Origin: Prevotella sp.
Lineage (GTDB): Bacteria > Bacteroidota > Bacteroidia > Bacteroidales > Bacteroidaceae
DNA: 49,428 nt
Direction: 5' to 3'
NCBI GenBank assembly: GCA_017449495.1
Contig: JAFTFO010000011.1
Coordinates: 1-49,428 of the forward strand
Below the pieces are notes generated by a model that saw only the letters and a list, made by a program, of their open reading frames with translations, was not told the DNA's origin and did not search any database. The translations under genes and the position numbers were made by a program. Positions 40,678 through 49,238 of this stretch are shown piece by piece (position 1 is the first letter of the stretch; every line of letters starts with the position of its first letter).

Positions 40678-40871
40678 TCCTTGCTCTTCTTTAGTGCGTT
40701 ATAGATGCAATCAACTCCAACAAGAATCAGAATAAACGGGGCTAAATAGGTTGCCCACGGTTCCTCAGCTGCTCTTTCGAGCCAGGTGATGTGGAAGAAG
40801 CCCCAGAGCGTTGCGAGTTTCAGAAGACTTGCCACTACCAAAATGATTCCGATAAATAGTCTTAGTTTCAT
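40674..40871 (-). CDS. 65-residue membrane protein at the head of the ECF operon
   Basis: Two transmembrane segments (about residues 4-26 and 42-58) with the short loop HITWLERAAEEPW and a basic tail (NALKKSKE). It overlaps the ECF sigma start by 4 nt (ATGA), so both are translationally coupled. It could be part of the signal path that controls the sigma factor, but there is no motif to support that directly. Confidence 0.78.
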   Translation of the reverse strand: MKLRLFIGIILVVASLLKLATLWGFFHITWLERAAEEPWATYLAPFILILVGVDCIYNALKKSKE

Positions 40872-40914
40872 AATTCCGATGTTTTAATTGTTCAACTTCT
40901 TTGTTTCTTTACCC

Positions 40915-40945
40915 TATTAGTCGCACGAACATCAGAATAATTACA
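40915..40945 (-). promoter_or_regulatory. Predicted ECF-dependent promoter of the ECF operon
   Basis: On the minus strand TGTAATT (complement of 40939-40945), a 15-nt spacer and CGACTAATA (complement of 40915-40923) form a -35/-10 pair unlike TTTG/TAnnTTTGC. About 38 bp around it match the promoter at 45197-45227 at 34 positions. It lies 43 nt before the 65-aa gene and implies autoregulation. Confidence 0.72.
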
Positions 40946-40961
40946 GAGAAACGAAAATAAA

Positions 40962-42077
40962 CTATATCCAAGTCAGTTTCCGCCAGAGACCTTCCAACGG
41001 ACCGCGCTGATGGCTGCTAAACCAATAGCGGCAAAAGGCGTATTGGGCAATCACCATCATCAGGCCGATAAGTACGGCGTAAGTAACGCCCACTTTATAA
41101 TAACAGCCCAGTCCGTAGCCGCAGAATATGAAACTGCCGATGATGGACTGCTGCAGATAGTTTGTCAGACTCATACGGCCAAAGATGCACAAATGATGGA
41201 GCACACGGCGAACACCCTCAAAGGCATACCAAGCCGAGACCGCAGCCGATACAATCATCAAGAGAATCACGAGATTGTAGATGGGCGAGAGCCACGTCGT
41301 GAGGTTGCCGAAATCGACGAAACTGAGGGTGATGACGACTATTGCCGATACGCATAGGATGGTGTGCCATATCTGCAGATTCCGCCCCTCTTTATAAAAC
41401 AATCGTTGCCTACCCAACTGCATACCGAGGATAAAGAGGCAGAGCAACTGAGTCAGGCGCCCACTAAACACGTTGAAGCGGAAGTTTAGTTCAAACCCAT
41501 ATCGCAGATTCACAAGCGTGTTCTCCCCAAACGTACCATGCTCATGTGCACTCACAATCTTGCCGTAGATGTCCCAGAGTGTAGAATGGTTCATCGTGGT
41601 GCCCGTCAGCAGGCAAAACAGTTCTACGGGCTGGATGGCCAACAGAGCGATGATATACCAGACGACTCGCGACGGCAGATAACTGATGGGGATGAGCAGC
41701 AGACCATAGACGGCATAGAGCATTAGGATGTCTCCATCGTAGAACGCCACATTGACGATGCCGAACATGAAAAGCAGACACATCCGCCAGGCGAAGCGAC
41801 CAGAGAAGCACTTGCCCTTCTGCTGCTGGTTGTCTTTCATGATGAAGAAACTCAGTCCGAAGAGCATGGCGAAGATGCCGTACATCTTGCCAGAGAGCAG
41901 CCAGGTCAGAAGGTCGGCCACCGTCTGATCTGATGGCAGTGTGTGGAGAATCGGCTCTTCCGTGAAGATGTTGAAGTGCTCTACAGAGTGATACAATATG
42001 ATACCAGCGACGGCGATACCTCTCAAAGCATCAGCCACGTCGATTCGGGTGTTGGGAAGGTTGCGGGTTTTATACAT
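40962..42077 (-). CDS. DUF418 family membrane protein (YeiB-like)
   Basis: A 371-aa polytopic protein with about nine or ten hydrophobic segments. The N-terminal RIDVADALRGIAVAGIILYH and C-terminal FGRMSLTNYLQQSIIGSFIF are typical of DUF418. The family is distantly related to membrane acyltransferases, and its function is unsettled. It starts 4 nt after the DUF3667 gene and is the last gene of the receptor-DUF3667-DUF418 unit. It ends just before the ECF operon promoter. Confidence 0.86.
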   Translation of the reverse strand: MYKTRNLPNTRIDVADALRGIAVAGIILYHSVEHFNIFTEEPILHTLPSDQTVADLLTWLLSGKMYGIFAMLFGLSFFIMKDNQQQKGKCFSGRFAWRMCLLFMFGIVNVAFYDGDILMLYAVYGLLLIPISYLPSRVVWYIIALLAIQPVELFCLLTGTTMNHSTLWDIYGKIVSAHEHGTFGENTLVNLRYGFELNFRFNVFSGRLTQLLCLFILGMQLGRQRLFYKEGRNLQIWHTILCVSAIVVITLSFVDFGNLTTWLSPIYNLVILLMIVSAAVSAWYAFEGVRRVLHHLCIFGRMSLTNYLQQSIIGSFIFCGYGLGCYYKVGVTYAVLIGLMMVIAQYAFCRYWFSSHQRGPLEGLWRKLTWI

Positions 42078-42081
42078 AAAT

Positions 42082-42978
42082 TTACGAATTTTTTACGAGA
42101 TGGACGTAAGCAAGGACAAGAGCGCCGATGACTATCACAGTAAAAAGGAAGATAAAGCCCGTCAGCACGATATACCACAGCAGCCGGCGCTTGGAGTAGC
42201 CCGTCAATTGTTTGAGGGCCACGAAAATCATGATGATAGAGAGCAACTTTAGAATGTCAGACAGGAGGCCAAAGGGCATTATGGCGGCCAGCATACGATA
42301 AATACTATACGTATTAGAGGTATAGACCAACGCCACCAGATGTTCGGAATATCTCAGGTCTGGTATGGCCGGACTCCGACGGAAAAAGATGTATAGCGGA
42401 GCAGATATCAGCACGAGGATGGCAAAGGAGAACAGTGAAGGATTCTTCTTTTCGAGGGCAGTGATTGTCTTTGGAATCTTCTGTACGAATCGCATGGTCT
42501 TGACGTCTCTCTCGTCACCTTCTATTTTCCAGTTATCCGCTGCCTCCTCTTTTGCGGGTAAAGTCTGTTCCTCAAAGTCAAGACTGATGCCGTGTGAAAA
42601 CAAGAATGAGAAGGTTGCCAGGATGAAGAACATCTTAAACGGTGGGAAATATGCCGACTGACATCCGCCGATATAGTCGCGAATCATGTAGCCCGGCCTC
42701 AGCAGCAGGTCACGGATGGTGCGGAACATGCCGCGATTGCCAATGCCCCAGATATCGAGAAACAGAAAGAAGGCGGTCTTAATCGAGAACCGCCCAACAC
42801 GAGCCGACTGTCCGCAACGAGGACAGAAATTGCCCTGAAACTCCGTGCTGCACGACTGGCACGTGTGTGTCATGTCTGACTGCGGAGCCACCTTGTGCGG
42901 TGTCTGCTGCCAGATGCTGAAGGCCCGCTTCTTCACAGCCCAACTCCTTTTGTCTCTCAATAATGCCATCATTGCCAT
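42082..42978 (-). CDS. DUF3667 family zinc-ribbon membrane protein
   Basis: A 298-aa protein. A zinc ribbon near residues 39-57 (CQSCSTEFQGNFCPRCGQ) is followed by KTAFFLFLDIWGIGNRGMFR and the conserved TIRDLLLRPGYMIRDYIGG, then four or five transmembrane segments. This is the DUF3667 pattern; its function is unknown. The start at 42978 or the internal Met at 42873 are both possible; the latter would begin right before the zinc ribbon. A weak -7-like box (AATCTTTGC) is at 42992-43000, but the receptor gene is only 37 bp upstream and co-transcription is likely. Confidence 0.85.
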   Translation of the reverse strand: MAMMALLRDKRSWAVKKRAFSIWQQTPHKVAPQSDMTHTCQSCSTEFQGNFCPRCGQSARVGRFSIKTAFFLFLDIWGIGNRGMFRTIRDLLLRPGYMIRDYIGGCQSAYFPPFKMFFILATFSFLFSHGISLDFEEQTLPAKEEAADNWKIEGDERDVKTMRFVQKIPKTITALEKKNPSLFSFAILVLISAPLYIFFRRSPAIPDLRYSEHLVALVYTSNTYSIYRMLAAIMPFGLLSDILKLLSIIMIFVALKQLTGYSKRRLLWYIVLTGFIFLFTVIVIGALVLAYVHLVKNS

Positions 42979-43015
42979 TTTCTTTGATAGTGCAAAGATT
43001 CAAAAAAAATTTTAC

Positions 43016-45166
43016 TTATGATCCCATTCTTGCCTGTGTTTCCTTACCAGCTCCAGTGCCTTTATACTTGCTGCGGGTGGCATTCAGGCGATAGTTGAGC
43101 GATAGCATCAACTTATGGGTTGAAAAGCGGTTGTTCTGCTGAATCTGGTTAAAGCCGTAATCTGAAAACTCGTTCATGCGGTTGCGCTGCAGACAGTCGA
43201 GTACCGCAGCACGCAGGGTGAGCGAATTGTCACGGAGCAAGCTCTTCTGCGCTACAAGGCCTAGGCGCAGATTATAGGTGTTGTTATAGAACACATACGT
43301 ACACCCGCTCGAACGGTACATCAAATTGACATCGAACCGCCAGCCATGCTTCAGCGTAAACGTATTAAAGGCATTAAGCGTATATTTTGGCTTGTCGTAA
43401 TAAACACGATAAATGCCCTGAGGGCCTTCAACATCGAGATACAGGTCTTGTTTTTCTACACCAGCAGTTGCATTGAGCGACCAGAAACCAATACGAGGTG
43501 TTACGGCGAGATAGGCACTCAATGTGTTGATGGGCTTATCGAGATTGATGTGTTTACAGAGCGAAGCGCCTGTTGATGTAGGGAAATTCCATTGGGTGAT
43601 GGGATTCGACAGATGCTCGTAAGAAGCCGTAAGGGTAACCCACTTGTAGGATGCGTTAAAGGTGAGATCGCGAACGCGTTCATTCAGCAACTGAGCACTA
43701 CCAGCCTGCTGCATATAGCGGCTGATATAGGTTATGGCATCGTTCATGGCGAAGAAGCTGGGGCGGTAGGTCTTCATGCTGTACGACAGAGCCGTCTGAA
43801 CCTTACCCAATGTCACAGAATAGGCAGCAGTAGGGAACCACTCGTCCATTGAGCGGTGATGCCGTTTGTCTTTATCCATTATATCATCGTAATCCATAAG
43901 GGTATGCTCATATCGCAAACCCACAGATGCACTGCCATACTTCTTGAAGTCACAACAATATTCGGCAAAGGCAGCGACGTTGTTCTCTGTTACATCGGCA
44001 TCACTATTGGCAATCGCCTCCTTTTCGATCCAATAGGTGTTGTTGCGATTGACGAAGGTCATCTCTGTACCAGCCTCTACCTCGCCCTTCCATACGGGAT
44101 AAGAGAGCACCAGCTTTGTGGCATAGAGACGACTCCTGGTGCCCGACTTACTGAGCACATAGTCATCCTGAACCTGACTCCGCTCTACATTTTCCCTATC
44201 AGTATCTGTTCCGTTCCTCATGAAATCGAAGTTGAAATCAATGCCCAACTTGCCCACCTTACCATTATAATAGGTATTGATAAGCCAACCCAGCGGTTTC
44301 GACTCCTTGCTGGTTTGATGAGAATAGAGATGATCCGTCAATACATCATTCGTAAAGACATCCTCATCGTATATCACCTGATTGGTGCCACTCTTAGGAC
44401 GATGTGTCAAGTCGGCTCGCACACCCAGCGAGTGATTGTCCGACAACTGCCAATTTACACCAGTCGTATAGGTCAGGCTATTGTATTTCCACGTCATCGT
44501 ATAGGGACCATACTGACGGAATACCTTATCTTCTGTTTTCATAATCTCTTCGAGTGTGCTGTACTGCCGATAATCCTGGTGGAAAGCATAAACGGAAGCA
44601 AACACATCGACACCATTCTTGCGATAATTGACATCGAAAGTGCCTTGTGGACGATCAAAATCGTAGCGCAGGTCGTGCTCATCGGCCAATGTCAGTCCAA
44701 GACCGAGCCCCTCTCCCTGCTGCTTACGAGTGCGGATTCTAACCACAGCCCTCACTTGGGCGTCATATTTTGCACCGGGGTTATTGATTACCTCCACATC
44801 GCGGATATCCTCGCTGCGCAGTCGTTTCAACTCGTTACCGTCGCGCATCAGTCTGCCGTTGATGTATATAAGCGGTGTCCCTTTGCCCAATACCTCAGGT
44901 GCTTCGTCAGTACCCGTCATGCCAGGAACCTTCACCAGCAACTCGCCGAGTGTGCCAGAACCAGCCAGTGGTGTCCCCTGAATCCGGGTAATCATCGCGT
45001 TGCCCTTCAGACGGGTATTGGGGAGGTTGCCCTTCACGACAACCTCCCTCAACTCCAACAACTTGTTTACAGATTCTATGGAGTCCTGCGGCTCCTGTGC
45101 ATTAGCCGTTAACGCCATCATCATCACAGCCATCACGGCTGTCATCCTAAAAACAATCTTCTTCAT
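43016..45166 (-). CDS. TonB-dependent receptor-like outer-membrane barrel protein
   Basis: A 716-aa protein with signal peptide MKKIVFRMTAVMAVMMMALT. A plug-like domain follows at about residues 35-150 (LREVVVKGNLPNTRLKGNAM, TLGELLVKVPGM, PLIYINGRLM, IRDVEVINNPGAKYDA), then a barrel of the OMP_b-brl_3 type. The usual N-terminal carboxypeptidase-like domain is missing, so the plug starts right after the signal peptide. The substrate is unknown. It is expressed from a promoter almost identical to that of the ECF operon (45197-45227) and is followed by the DUF3667 and DUF418 genes on the same strand. Confidence 0.88.
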   Translation of the reverse strand: MKKIVFRMTAVMAVMMMALTANAQEPQDSIESVNKLLELREVVVKGNLPNTRLKGNAMITRIQGTPLAGSGTLGELLVKVPGMTGTDEAPEVLGKGTPLIYINGRLMRDGNELKRLRSEDIRDVEVINNPGAKYDAQVRAVVRIRTRKQQGEGLGLGLTLADEHDLRYDFDRPQGTFDVNYRKNGVDVFASVYAFHQDYRQYSTLEEIMKTEDKVFRQYGPYTMTWKYNSLTYTTGVNWQLSDNHSLGVRADLTHRPKSGTNQVIYDEDVFTNDVLTDHLYSHQTSKESKPLGWLINTYYNGKVGKLGIDFNFDFMRNGTDTDRENVERSQVQDDYVLSKSGTRSRLYATKLVLSYPVWKGEVEAGTEMTFVNRNNTYWIEKEAIANSDADVTENNVAAFAEYCCDFKKYGSASVGLRYEHTLMDYDDIMDKDKRHHRSMDEWFPTAAYSVTLGKVQTALSYSMKTYRPSFFAMNDAITYISRYMQQAGSAQLLNERVRDLTFNASYKWVTLTASYEHLSNPITQWNFPTSTGASLCKHINLDKPINTLSAYLAVTPRIGFWSLNATAGVEKQDLYLDVEGPQGIYRVYYDKPKYTLNAFNTFTLKHGWRFDVNLMYRSSGCTYVFYNNTYNLRLGLVAQKSLLRDNSLTLRAAVLDCLQRNRMNEFSDYGFNQIQQNNRFSTHKLMLSLNYRLNATRSKYKGTGAGKETQARMGS

Positions 45167-45196
45167 AACTCTAACTGTTTTAATGTCTCTTTACCC

Positions 45197-45227
45197 TATT
45201 AGTCGCAAGAATATCAGGAAAATTACA
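45197..45227 (-). promoter_or_regulatory. Predicted ECF-dependent promoter of the receptor operon
   Basis: On the minus strand TGTAATT (complement of 45221-45227), 15 nt and CGACTAATA (complement of 45197-45205), 31 nt before the receptor ATG. It is the twin of the promoter at 40915-40945, including the identical CTTTACCCTATTAGTCGCA on the plus strand. The -35 element overlaps the stop codon of the upstream hydrolase gene. Confidence 0.72.
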
Positions 45228-47040
45228 AATGGCTCAAATATTCCATGATTCCTTTGCGATATAACTCTGAGGGATTTTTGATATCAATCACAGAGAGGCG
45301 GTCATAAATCTGGCAGAACGTCTCCACGTCGGCCTCGCTGAAGTTGCGGTAATCCTCTGTCCCTTGGCCAGCAATCTTGCAATTATACCAGCAGGCAAGG
45401 CTCTCGAAAGCACTCCAGGGCACGAAGGTCAAATCCTTCTCGCTATTCAAGCTTCGGGTGTATGCCTTCATCTCTTCCATGATGGGGCTGATGCTGTCCA
45501 TCATTAGGAAAATGCCGAACTCATGGCTGAACATCGCCAACTGATAGTCTATCGACTGATTGTAGTAGACGGTATTGGTGTTCTCGTTCAGGTTGTTGTA
45601 AGATGGGCCTTTCTCCCCTGCCCGATACAGCAGCCAGTGGTAGTCGCCGTGCGTCCAAGTATATCCCGTCACGCGTTCCCAATCCCTGACGAATGAGTTT
45701 TCTTTCAACCGCTGAGTCAATTCCTTCTGACGATTCTCCATATCCTTCTTCACCTGCGGATAGACCTGTGCCAGATAGTTGTCGTAGTTATCGACATACA
45801 CTTTGGCGATGGCGTGAACAGCATTCATGACATCCTCAGAGGCTTTCGCATTTTCGCCTTCGGCGATGATGGCGTTCATTCCTAATTGCAAGGAATCTGC
45901 ATTGGCAAACGACTCTCTCGATACGCCAAAGAAGAATGGCCCGGCCAGCATACCACCCTCGCCTTGCCCAAACACCAGGTATTCCTTGTACTTTTGTAAG
46001 GTGTCAACAGCAGCCTTGGGTAGCGTGTTTCCATACTTCGCAGTATATTCCTCGTCAGTAAATCCTAATCCTGCCAGCGTATAAAGGTGAGTCACGTAAT
46101 TCACCTCAGGACGGATCTCGAAGAGAATCTTTGCTTCCTTGTTATGACTCATAGCACTAGCAATGAATGTCTGGAGTTTCTTGTTGAACATCTCAGACTG
46201 TTCCATGTGGACGAAATGACCGCAACTGGTCAGTTCCGTATAGTCGAGGTTAGGATACAGACATCGCATCTTCTGCTTGTTGTCAGGATCAAGTCCGCTA
46301 TTCTGTGTACAGATGACCATTACAGGCTGAGTTATAGGAAAATGTGACCACCACTTCTTGTCTATCAGATTTCGCATCGTGCTCGATGCCACGTACTGGG
46401 GCGTTTTGGGCATCACCGACATAGCATAGTCCGTAACCTCCTGTGGGGTTTCTTTTCCAGCCAATGATGACACAAAACCCGTTATGACATCGCGACAATC
46501 AGGACCATCGAAAGCATGGCCAAACCGATTGACTGCCTCTACATATTCTGGTGTTTCCGTGCCGTCGTAGAAGCAATAAACACCATCCACATCAATTAAG
46601 GCACCTTTATGTCCAGTCATCATCAGCACCTGGCGACAAACAGGCGTGCCAAGACTATGACCTACAAAGACCGCATCCTTGATGTCGTTTTCATTCAGCA
46701 CTTCATCAATGGCTTGGGCAAAGAAGTCGAGCGTATATTCCACGTGTGGTTTGTCACTCTGTCCATAGCCGGGCAGGTCGATGAACACGAGTTGCAGGCC
46801 TTCGTCATCATGGAAAGTCTCAAACTGTTTCACCCAGGTATTCATATCACAGCCAAAGCCGTGAACAAAACAGATGGTCTTCACATCAGGATTAGTCGTC
46901 TTATTCCATATTTTATAATGAACACGTATACTATCATCAATAGTAACATATTCAGACTTCACTTCTCTAAGCGCCTGCGGCTGGCTGCTACAGCCTACCA
47001 GCAGTAATGCGAATACAAAATATAATATTGCTCTTTTCAT
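45223..47040 (-). CDS. Lipoprotein alpha/beta hydrolase fused to a 300-residue C-terminal domain
   Basis: A 605-aa protein. The lipobox LLVGC puts the lipidated Cys at residue 17. The hydrolase domain (about 30-300) has oxyanion motif VHGFGCDMNTW, nucleophile elbow GHSLG (Ser129), FIDLPGYGQSD and the catalytic His in CGHFVHMEQ. Residues about 305-605 form a second, mostly helical domain (EAKILFEIRPEVNYVTHLYT, WTHGDYHWLLYRAGEKGPSY, FSHEFGIFLMMDS) that I do not recognise. The start at 47040 overlaps the upstream stop codon (ATGA) and follows an internal promoter (47062-47070). The substrate is unknown; the location is envelope. Confidence 0.82.
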   Translation of the reverse strand: MKRAILYFVFALLLVGCSSQPQALREVKSEYVTIDDSIRVHYKIWNKTTNPDVKTICFVHGFGCDMNTWVKQFETFHDDEGLQLVFIDLPGYGQSDKPHVEYTLDFFAQAIDEVLNENDIKDAVFVGHSLGTPVCRQVLMMTGHKGALIDVDGVYCFYDGTETPEYVEAVNRFGHAFDGPDCRDVITGFVSSLAGKETPQEVTDYAMSVMPKTPQYVASSTMRNLIDKKWWSHFPITQPVMVICTQNSGLDPDNKQKMRCLYPNLDYTELTSCGHFVHMEQSEMFNKKLQTFIASAMSHNKEAKILFEIRPEVNYVTHLYTLAGLGFTDEEYTAKYGNTLPKAAVDTLQKYKEYLVFGQGEGGMLAGPFFFGVSRESFANADSLQLGMNAIIAEGENAKASEDVMNAVHAIAKVYVDNYDNYLAQVYPQVKKDMENRQKELTQRLKENSFVRDWERVTGYTWTHGDYHWLLYRAGEKGPSYNNLNENTNTVYYNQSIDYQLAMFSHEFGIFLMMDSISPIMEEMKAYTRSLNSEKDLTFVPWSAFESLACWYNCKIAGQGTEDYRNFSEADVETFCQIYDRLSVIDIKNPSELYRKGIMEYLSHL

Positions 47041-47600
47041 TTCACTTTTATGTTTGACGGTGCAAAGGTACGGATAGTAGCTTTCAGTTTCCCATTCAGA
47101 ATTCTGTTCCTGACGCATTTCACAGCGGGCTTGTAATAGTCTGTCTCCATCGCTTCGAGCGTGCGTTCCAGTTCGTCCATCAGTTCAGGATAGAATTTGC
47201 ACATGCGGAAGGCGAGTTTCATGCAGACTGACTGAATGCCAGGGAACTCTTCTACATCCATCATGTGCTCGAAGCAGAAATCAAGAAAGTCGGTCCGCAA
47301 GTCTTCTTCCTTCATATCCAGTTGCTCGATGATGTTCAGCGTCAATCGCCTGACGGATGAGTTATCTGTAGTCATAGCCTGCTCAATAAGTTCATTGAGT
47401 ATCACTTGCAATTGCGACAGCTCCTCTGTGCTGGCTTTGGTCAGTCCCCACAAGGCACTTCTTGCCACCCGATAATCCTCACCGAACGCATACTGACGGG
47501 CAAAGCCAAGGAAATCACCAATTGCCTTTACCTCCTGGTAAATCTCCTGTGCACCACCTTCGCTGAATGTCTGTTTTAGTCTATCTTCTGTTATTACCAT
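47037..47600 (-). CDS. Helical (HEAT-like) protein of unknown function
   Basis: A 187-aa protein made almost entirely of amphipathic helices: VARSALWGLTKASTEELSQL, LNELIEQAMTTDNSSVRRLT, LNIIEQLDMKEEDLRTDFLD and ELMDELERTLEAM. The spacing resembles HEAT or DNA-alkylation-repair-type helical repeats, but no family motif is certain. It overlaps the GNAT gene by 7 nt and the hydrolase gene by 4 nt, so the three are translated together. Confidence 0.75.
   Translation of the reverse strand: MVITEDRLKQTFSEGGAQEIYQEVKAIGDFLGFARQYAFGEDYRVARSALWGLTKASTEELSQLQVILNELIEQAMTTDNSSVRRLTLNIIEQLDMKEEDLRTDFLDFCFEHMMDVEEFPGIQSVCMKLAFRMCKFYPELMDELERTLEAMETDYYKPAVKCVRNRILNGKLKATIRTFAPSNIKVK
47062..47070 (-). promoter_or_regulatory. 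Internal promoter -7 box before the hydrolase gene
   Basis: Minus-strand TACCTTTGC inside the last codons of the helical protein gene, 21 nt before the hydrolase ATG. It would allow the hydrolase to be expressed separately from the operon. Confidence 0.6.
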
Positions 47601-48112
47601 TCTAATCTTAATACCCTTATTGGCCTGTCCTTGCCTCCATAGAGAGTTTCGTCAAAACACTCTTCGCCTGTAGGGAAAAAGCCACATTTCTCCATCACAC
47701 GGCCAGAGGCAGGATTATCGACGAAGTGACCGCAGCAGAGCGACGGGATGTCTGTTGTTTTGCGAATATGGTCAAGCATCAGTTGCAATGCCTCTGTGCA
47801 ATAGCCATTATTCCAATAAGGCTTTGCCACCCAATAACCAACAATAGGCTCTCCCTCGCGGATAGGCAACTTACAGTCGCATGACGCGCCATACCCCATA
47901 GCACCAATAACCTCATTCGTTTCTTTGAGAACGATGGCCCAAGTGGTGGTGTCTCGATTGAACACGTTACGAATTATCTCCAGACTTTCCTCCACCGACT
48001 TGTGTGGTGGCCAGCCAGCGCGAGGGCCAACCTCTGGATCACTTGCGTATTTAAACAACACCTTGGCATCACTATCCAGCCAAGGACGTAATAGTATTCT
48101 TTCAGTTTTCAT
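47594..48112 (-). CDS. GNAT acetyltransferase, RimJ/RimL-like
   Basis: A 172-aa acyl-CoA-dependent acetyltransferase. It has the RimJ/L start TERILLRPWLDSDAKVLFKY, the central VIGAMGYGAS strand, and the YWVAKPYWNNGYCTEALQLM segment in place of the acetyl-CoA pyrophosphate loop. CGHFVDNPASGRVMEKCGFF is the C-terminal motif. The acceptor may be a protein N-terminus or a small amine. It overlaps both neighbours (4 nt with the Ntn-type hydrolase, 7 nt with the helical protein). Confidence 0.87.
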   Translation of the reverse strand: MKTERILLRPWLDSDAKVLFKYASDPEVGPRAGWPPHKSVEESLEIIRNVFNRDTTTWAIVLKETNEVIGAMGYGASCDCKLPIREGEPIVGYWVAKPYWNNGYCTEALQLMLDHIRKTTDIPSLCCGHFVDNPASGRVMEKCGFFPTGEECFDETLYGGKDRPIRVLRLEW

Positions 48113-49191
48113 TCTTTGTTTTCTTTATCTTTAAGCTCAAAACGGAATGGCTTGTCGAAATGCCTTCGTGAGTAATACGTAACAGAAGGATGCGTCAAGT
48201 CCATAACCATCGTCCAAAGGGTACCACCGACGACTGCGCCTTTCCCTGGAAGTTGAGTAACAGAAGCGATGGCATCAGTCAGTTCTTTCTCGTTCATCAC
48301 GCCGCCAGTCTTTTCGTATTGCTCCATGAGCTTCTCGTGGCGATGATCACCCTCATTCAATCCCACCAGAAACTTCTCCTCACAAAGGTAGTGGTTCGTA
48401 ACGAAAGGCGACTCCGTCACCACCATTTTGTTGTCCACATATTCCACAGCAACGCTTCTGCCCGATGCGTCGGCCATCGAATAGTGATAGGCCGAACCAG
48501 GGTCGGAGTTCATGTCGATGCTACGAAGTAGCTCCAAGGCCTCGTCAACGTTGGCTGCATTCTTCAGTAGGTATTGCGTAGCCGAGGTGGTGGCGAGGTC
48601 GGGTTTGGAAGTATTCTGACTGGTTACCACTTTGTCTCCTGCATCAAGCACGGCAATAGCAAAGCCCTTCTCATTGATACCGTCAAGAGCAAGGAACAGT
48701 CCAGCCAACGCCATGTATTGGTTCTTGAAACCTTCGGGCTTGTAATCTTCGCCGAAGCCGTAGAAATCGGTGGAGAAGGTGGTAATGGATTCGTAGCCCT
48801 CATCGGGTGTGACATGCATAATCATGGCTGTACCGTATGGATAATCGAAGTTGCGGGCCATCATCACGCCCCCTTCTGGCGTTCTGACAGTTAGCGTAGA
48901 ACAGCCTACAGGCATGACCGGGCAGTCAATCTTGGCCGTCTTGAAATATCCCTTTGACAGGAATTCGACCGTGTAATCGGCCATTTCCTTGATGCCTTTA
49001 CTGCCACCACGTGCCATCAATTCTTTGAATCCGTCGTCGCCCTTGTACTCCATGTAGTACATGCCGTCGTCCAATTTCTCAGCCGACAGGGTTCCCTGAA
49101 TGATGGCCCCAAACTGAATCCACGTCAACAAGCCTGCGACTACAATAAGTCCCAGCATGCTCAACAGTGTAATCTTTATCCACTTCTTCAT
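48109..49191 (-). CDS. Membrane-anchored Ntn-type linear amide (C45/choloylglycine-like) hydrolase
   Basis: A 360-aa protein with an N-terminal transmembrane anchor (about residues 6-27). The hydrolase domain has Cys in MPVGCSTLTVRTPEGGVMMA (about residue 89) followed by RNFDYPYGTA, the core of cysteine Ntn amide hydrolases such as penicillin acylase or bile-salt hydrolase relatives. Other marks are LDGINEKGFAIAVLDAGD and VAVEYVDNKMVV. These enzymes cleave linear amides; the Cys is not near the N-terminus, so processing or a non-autocatalytic variant must be assumed. The frame also opens at 49242 with an ATGA overlap to the upstream gene; MKKWIKITLL at 49191 looks more like an anchor start. 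Confidence 0.82.
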   Translation of the reverse strand: MKKWIKITLLSMLGLIVVAGLLTWIQFGAIIQGTLSAEKLDDGMYYMEYKGDDGFKELMARGGSKGIKEMADYTVEFLSKGYFKTAKIDCPVMPVGCSTLTVRTPEGGVMMARNFDYPYGTAMIMHVTPDEGYESITTFSTDFYGFGEDYKPEGFKNQYMALAGLFLALDGINEKGFAIAVLDAGDKVVTSQNTSKPDLATTSATQYLLKNAANVDEALELLRSIDMNSDPGSAYHYSMADASGRSVAVEYVDNKMVVTESPFVTNHYLCEEKFLVGLNEGDHRHEKLMEQYEKTGGVMNEKELTDAIASVTQLPGKGAVVGGTLWTMVMDLTHPSVTYYSRRHFDKPFRFELKDKENKE

Positions 49192-49238
49192 AATTACCAC
49201 ATTTTTGAATATAAATATGACGCAGAAATTTTCCAACC

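Noticed and set aside
40962-42978. DUF418 and DUF3667 genes as part of the ECF operon itself
   Set aside because: The ECF promoter lies between DUF418 and the 65-aa gene, so these genes are upstream of it and belong to the receptor transcript.
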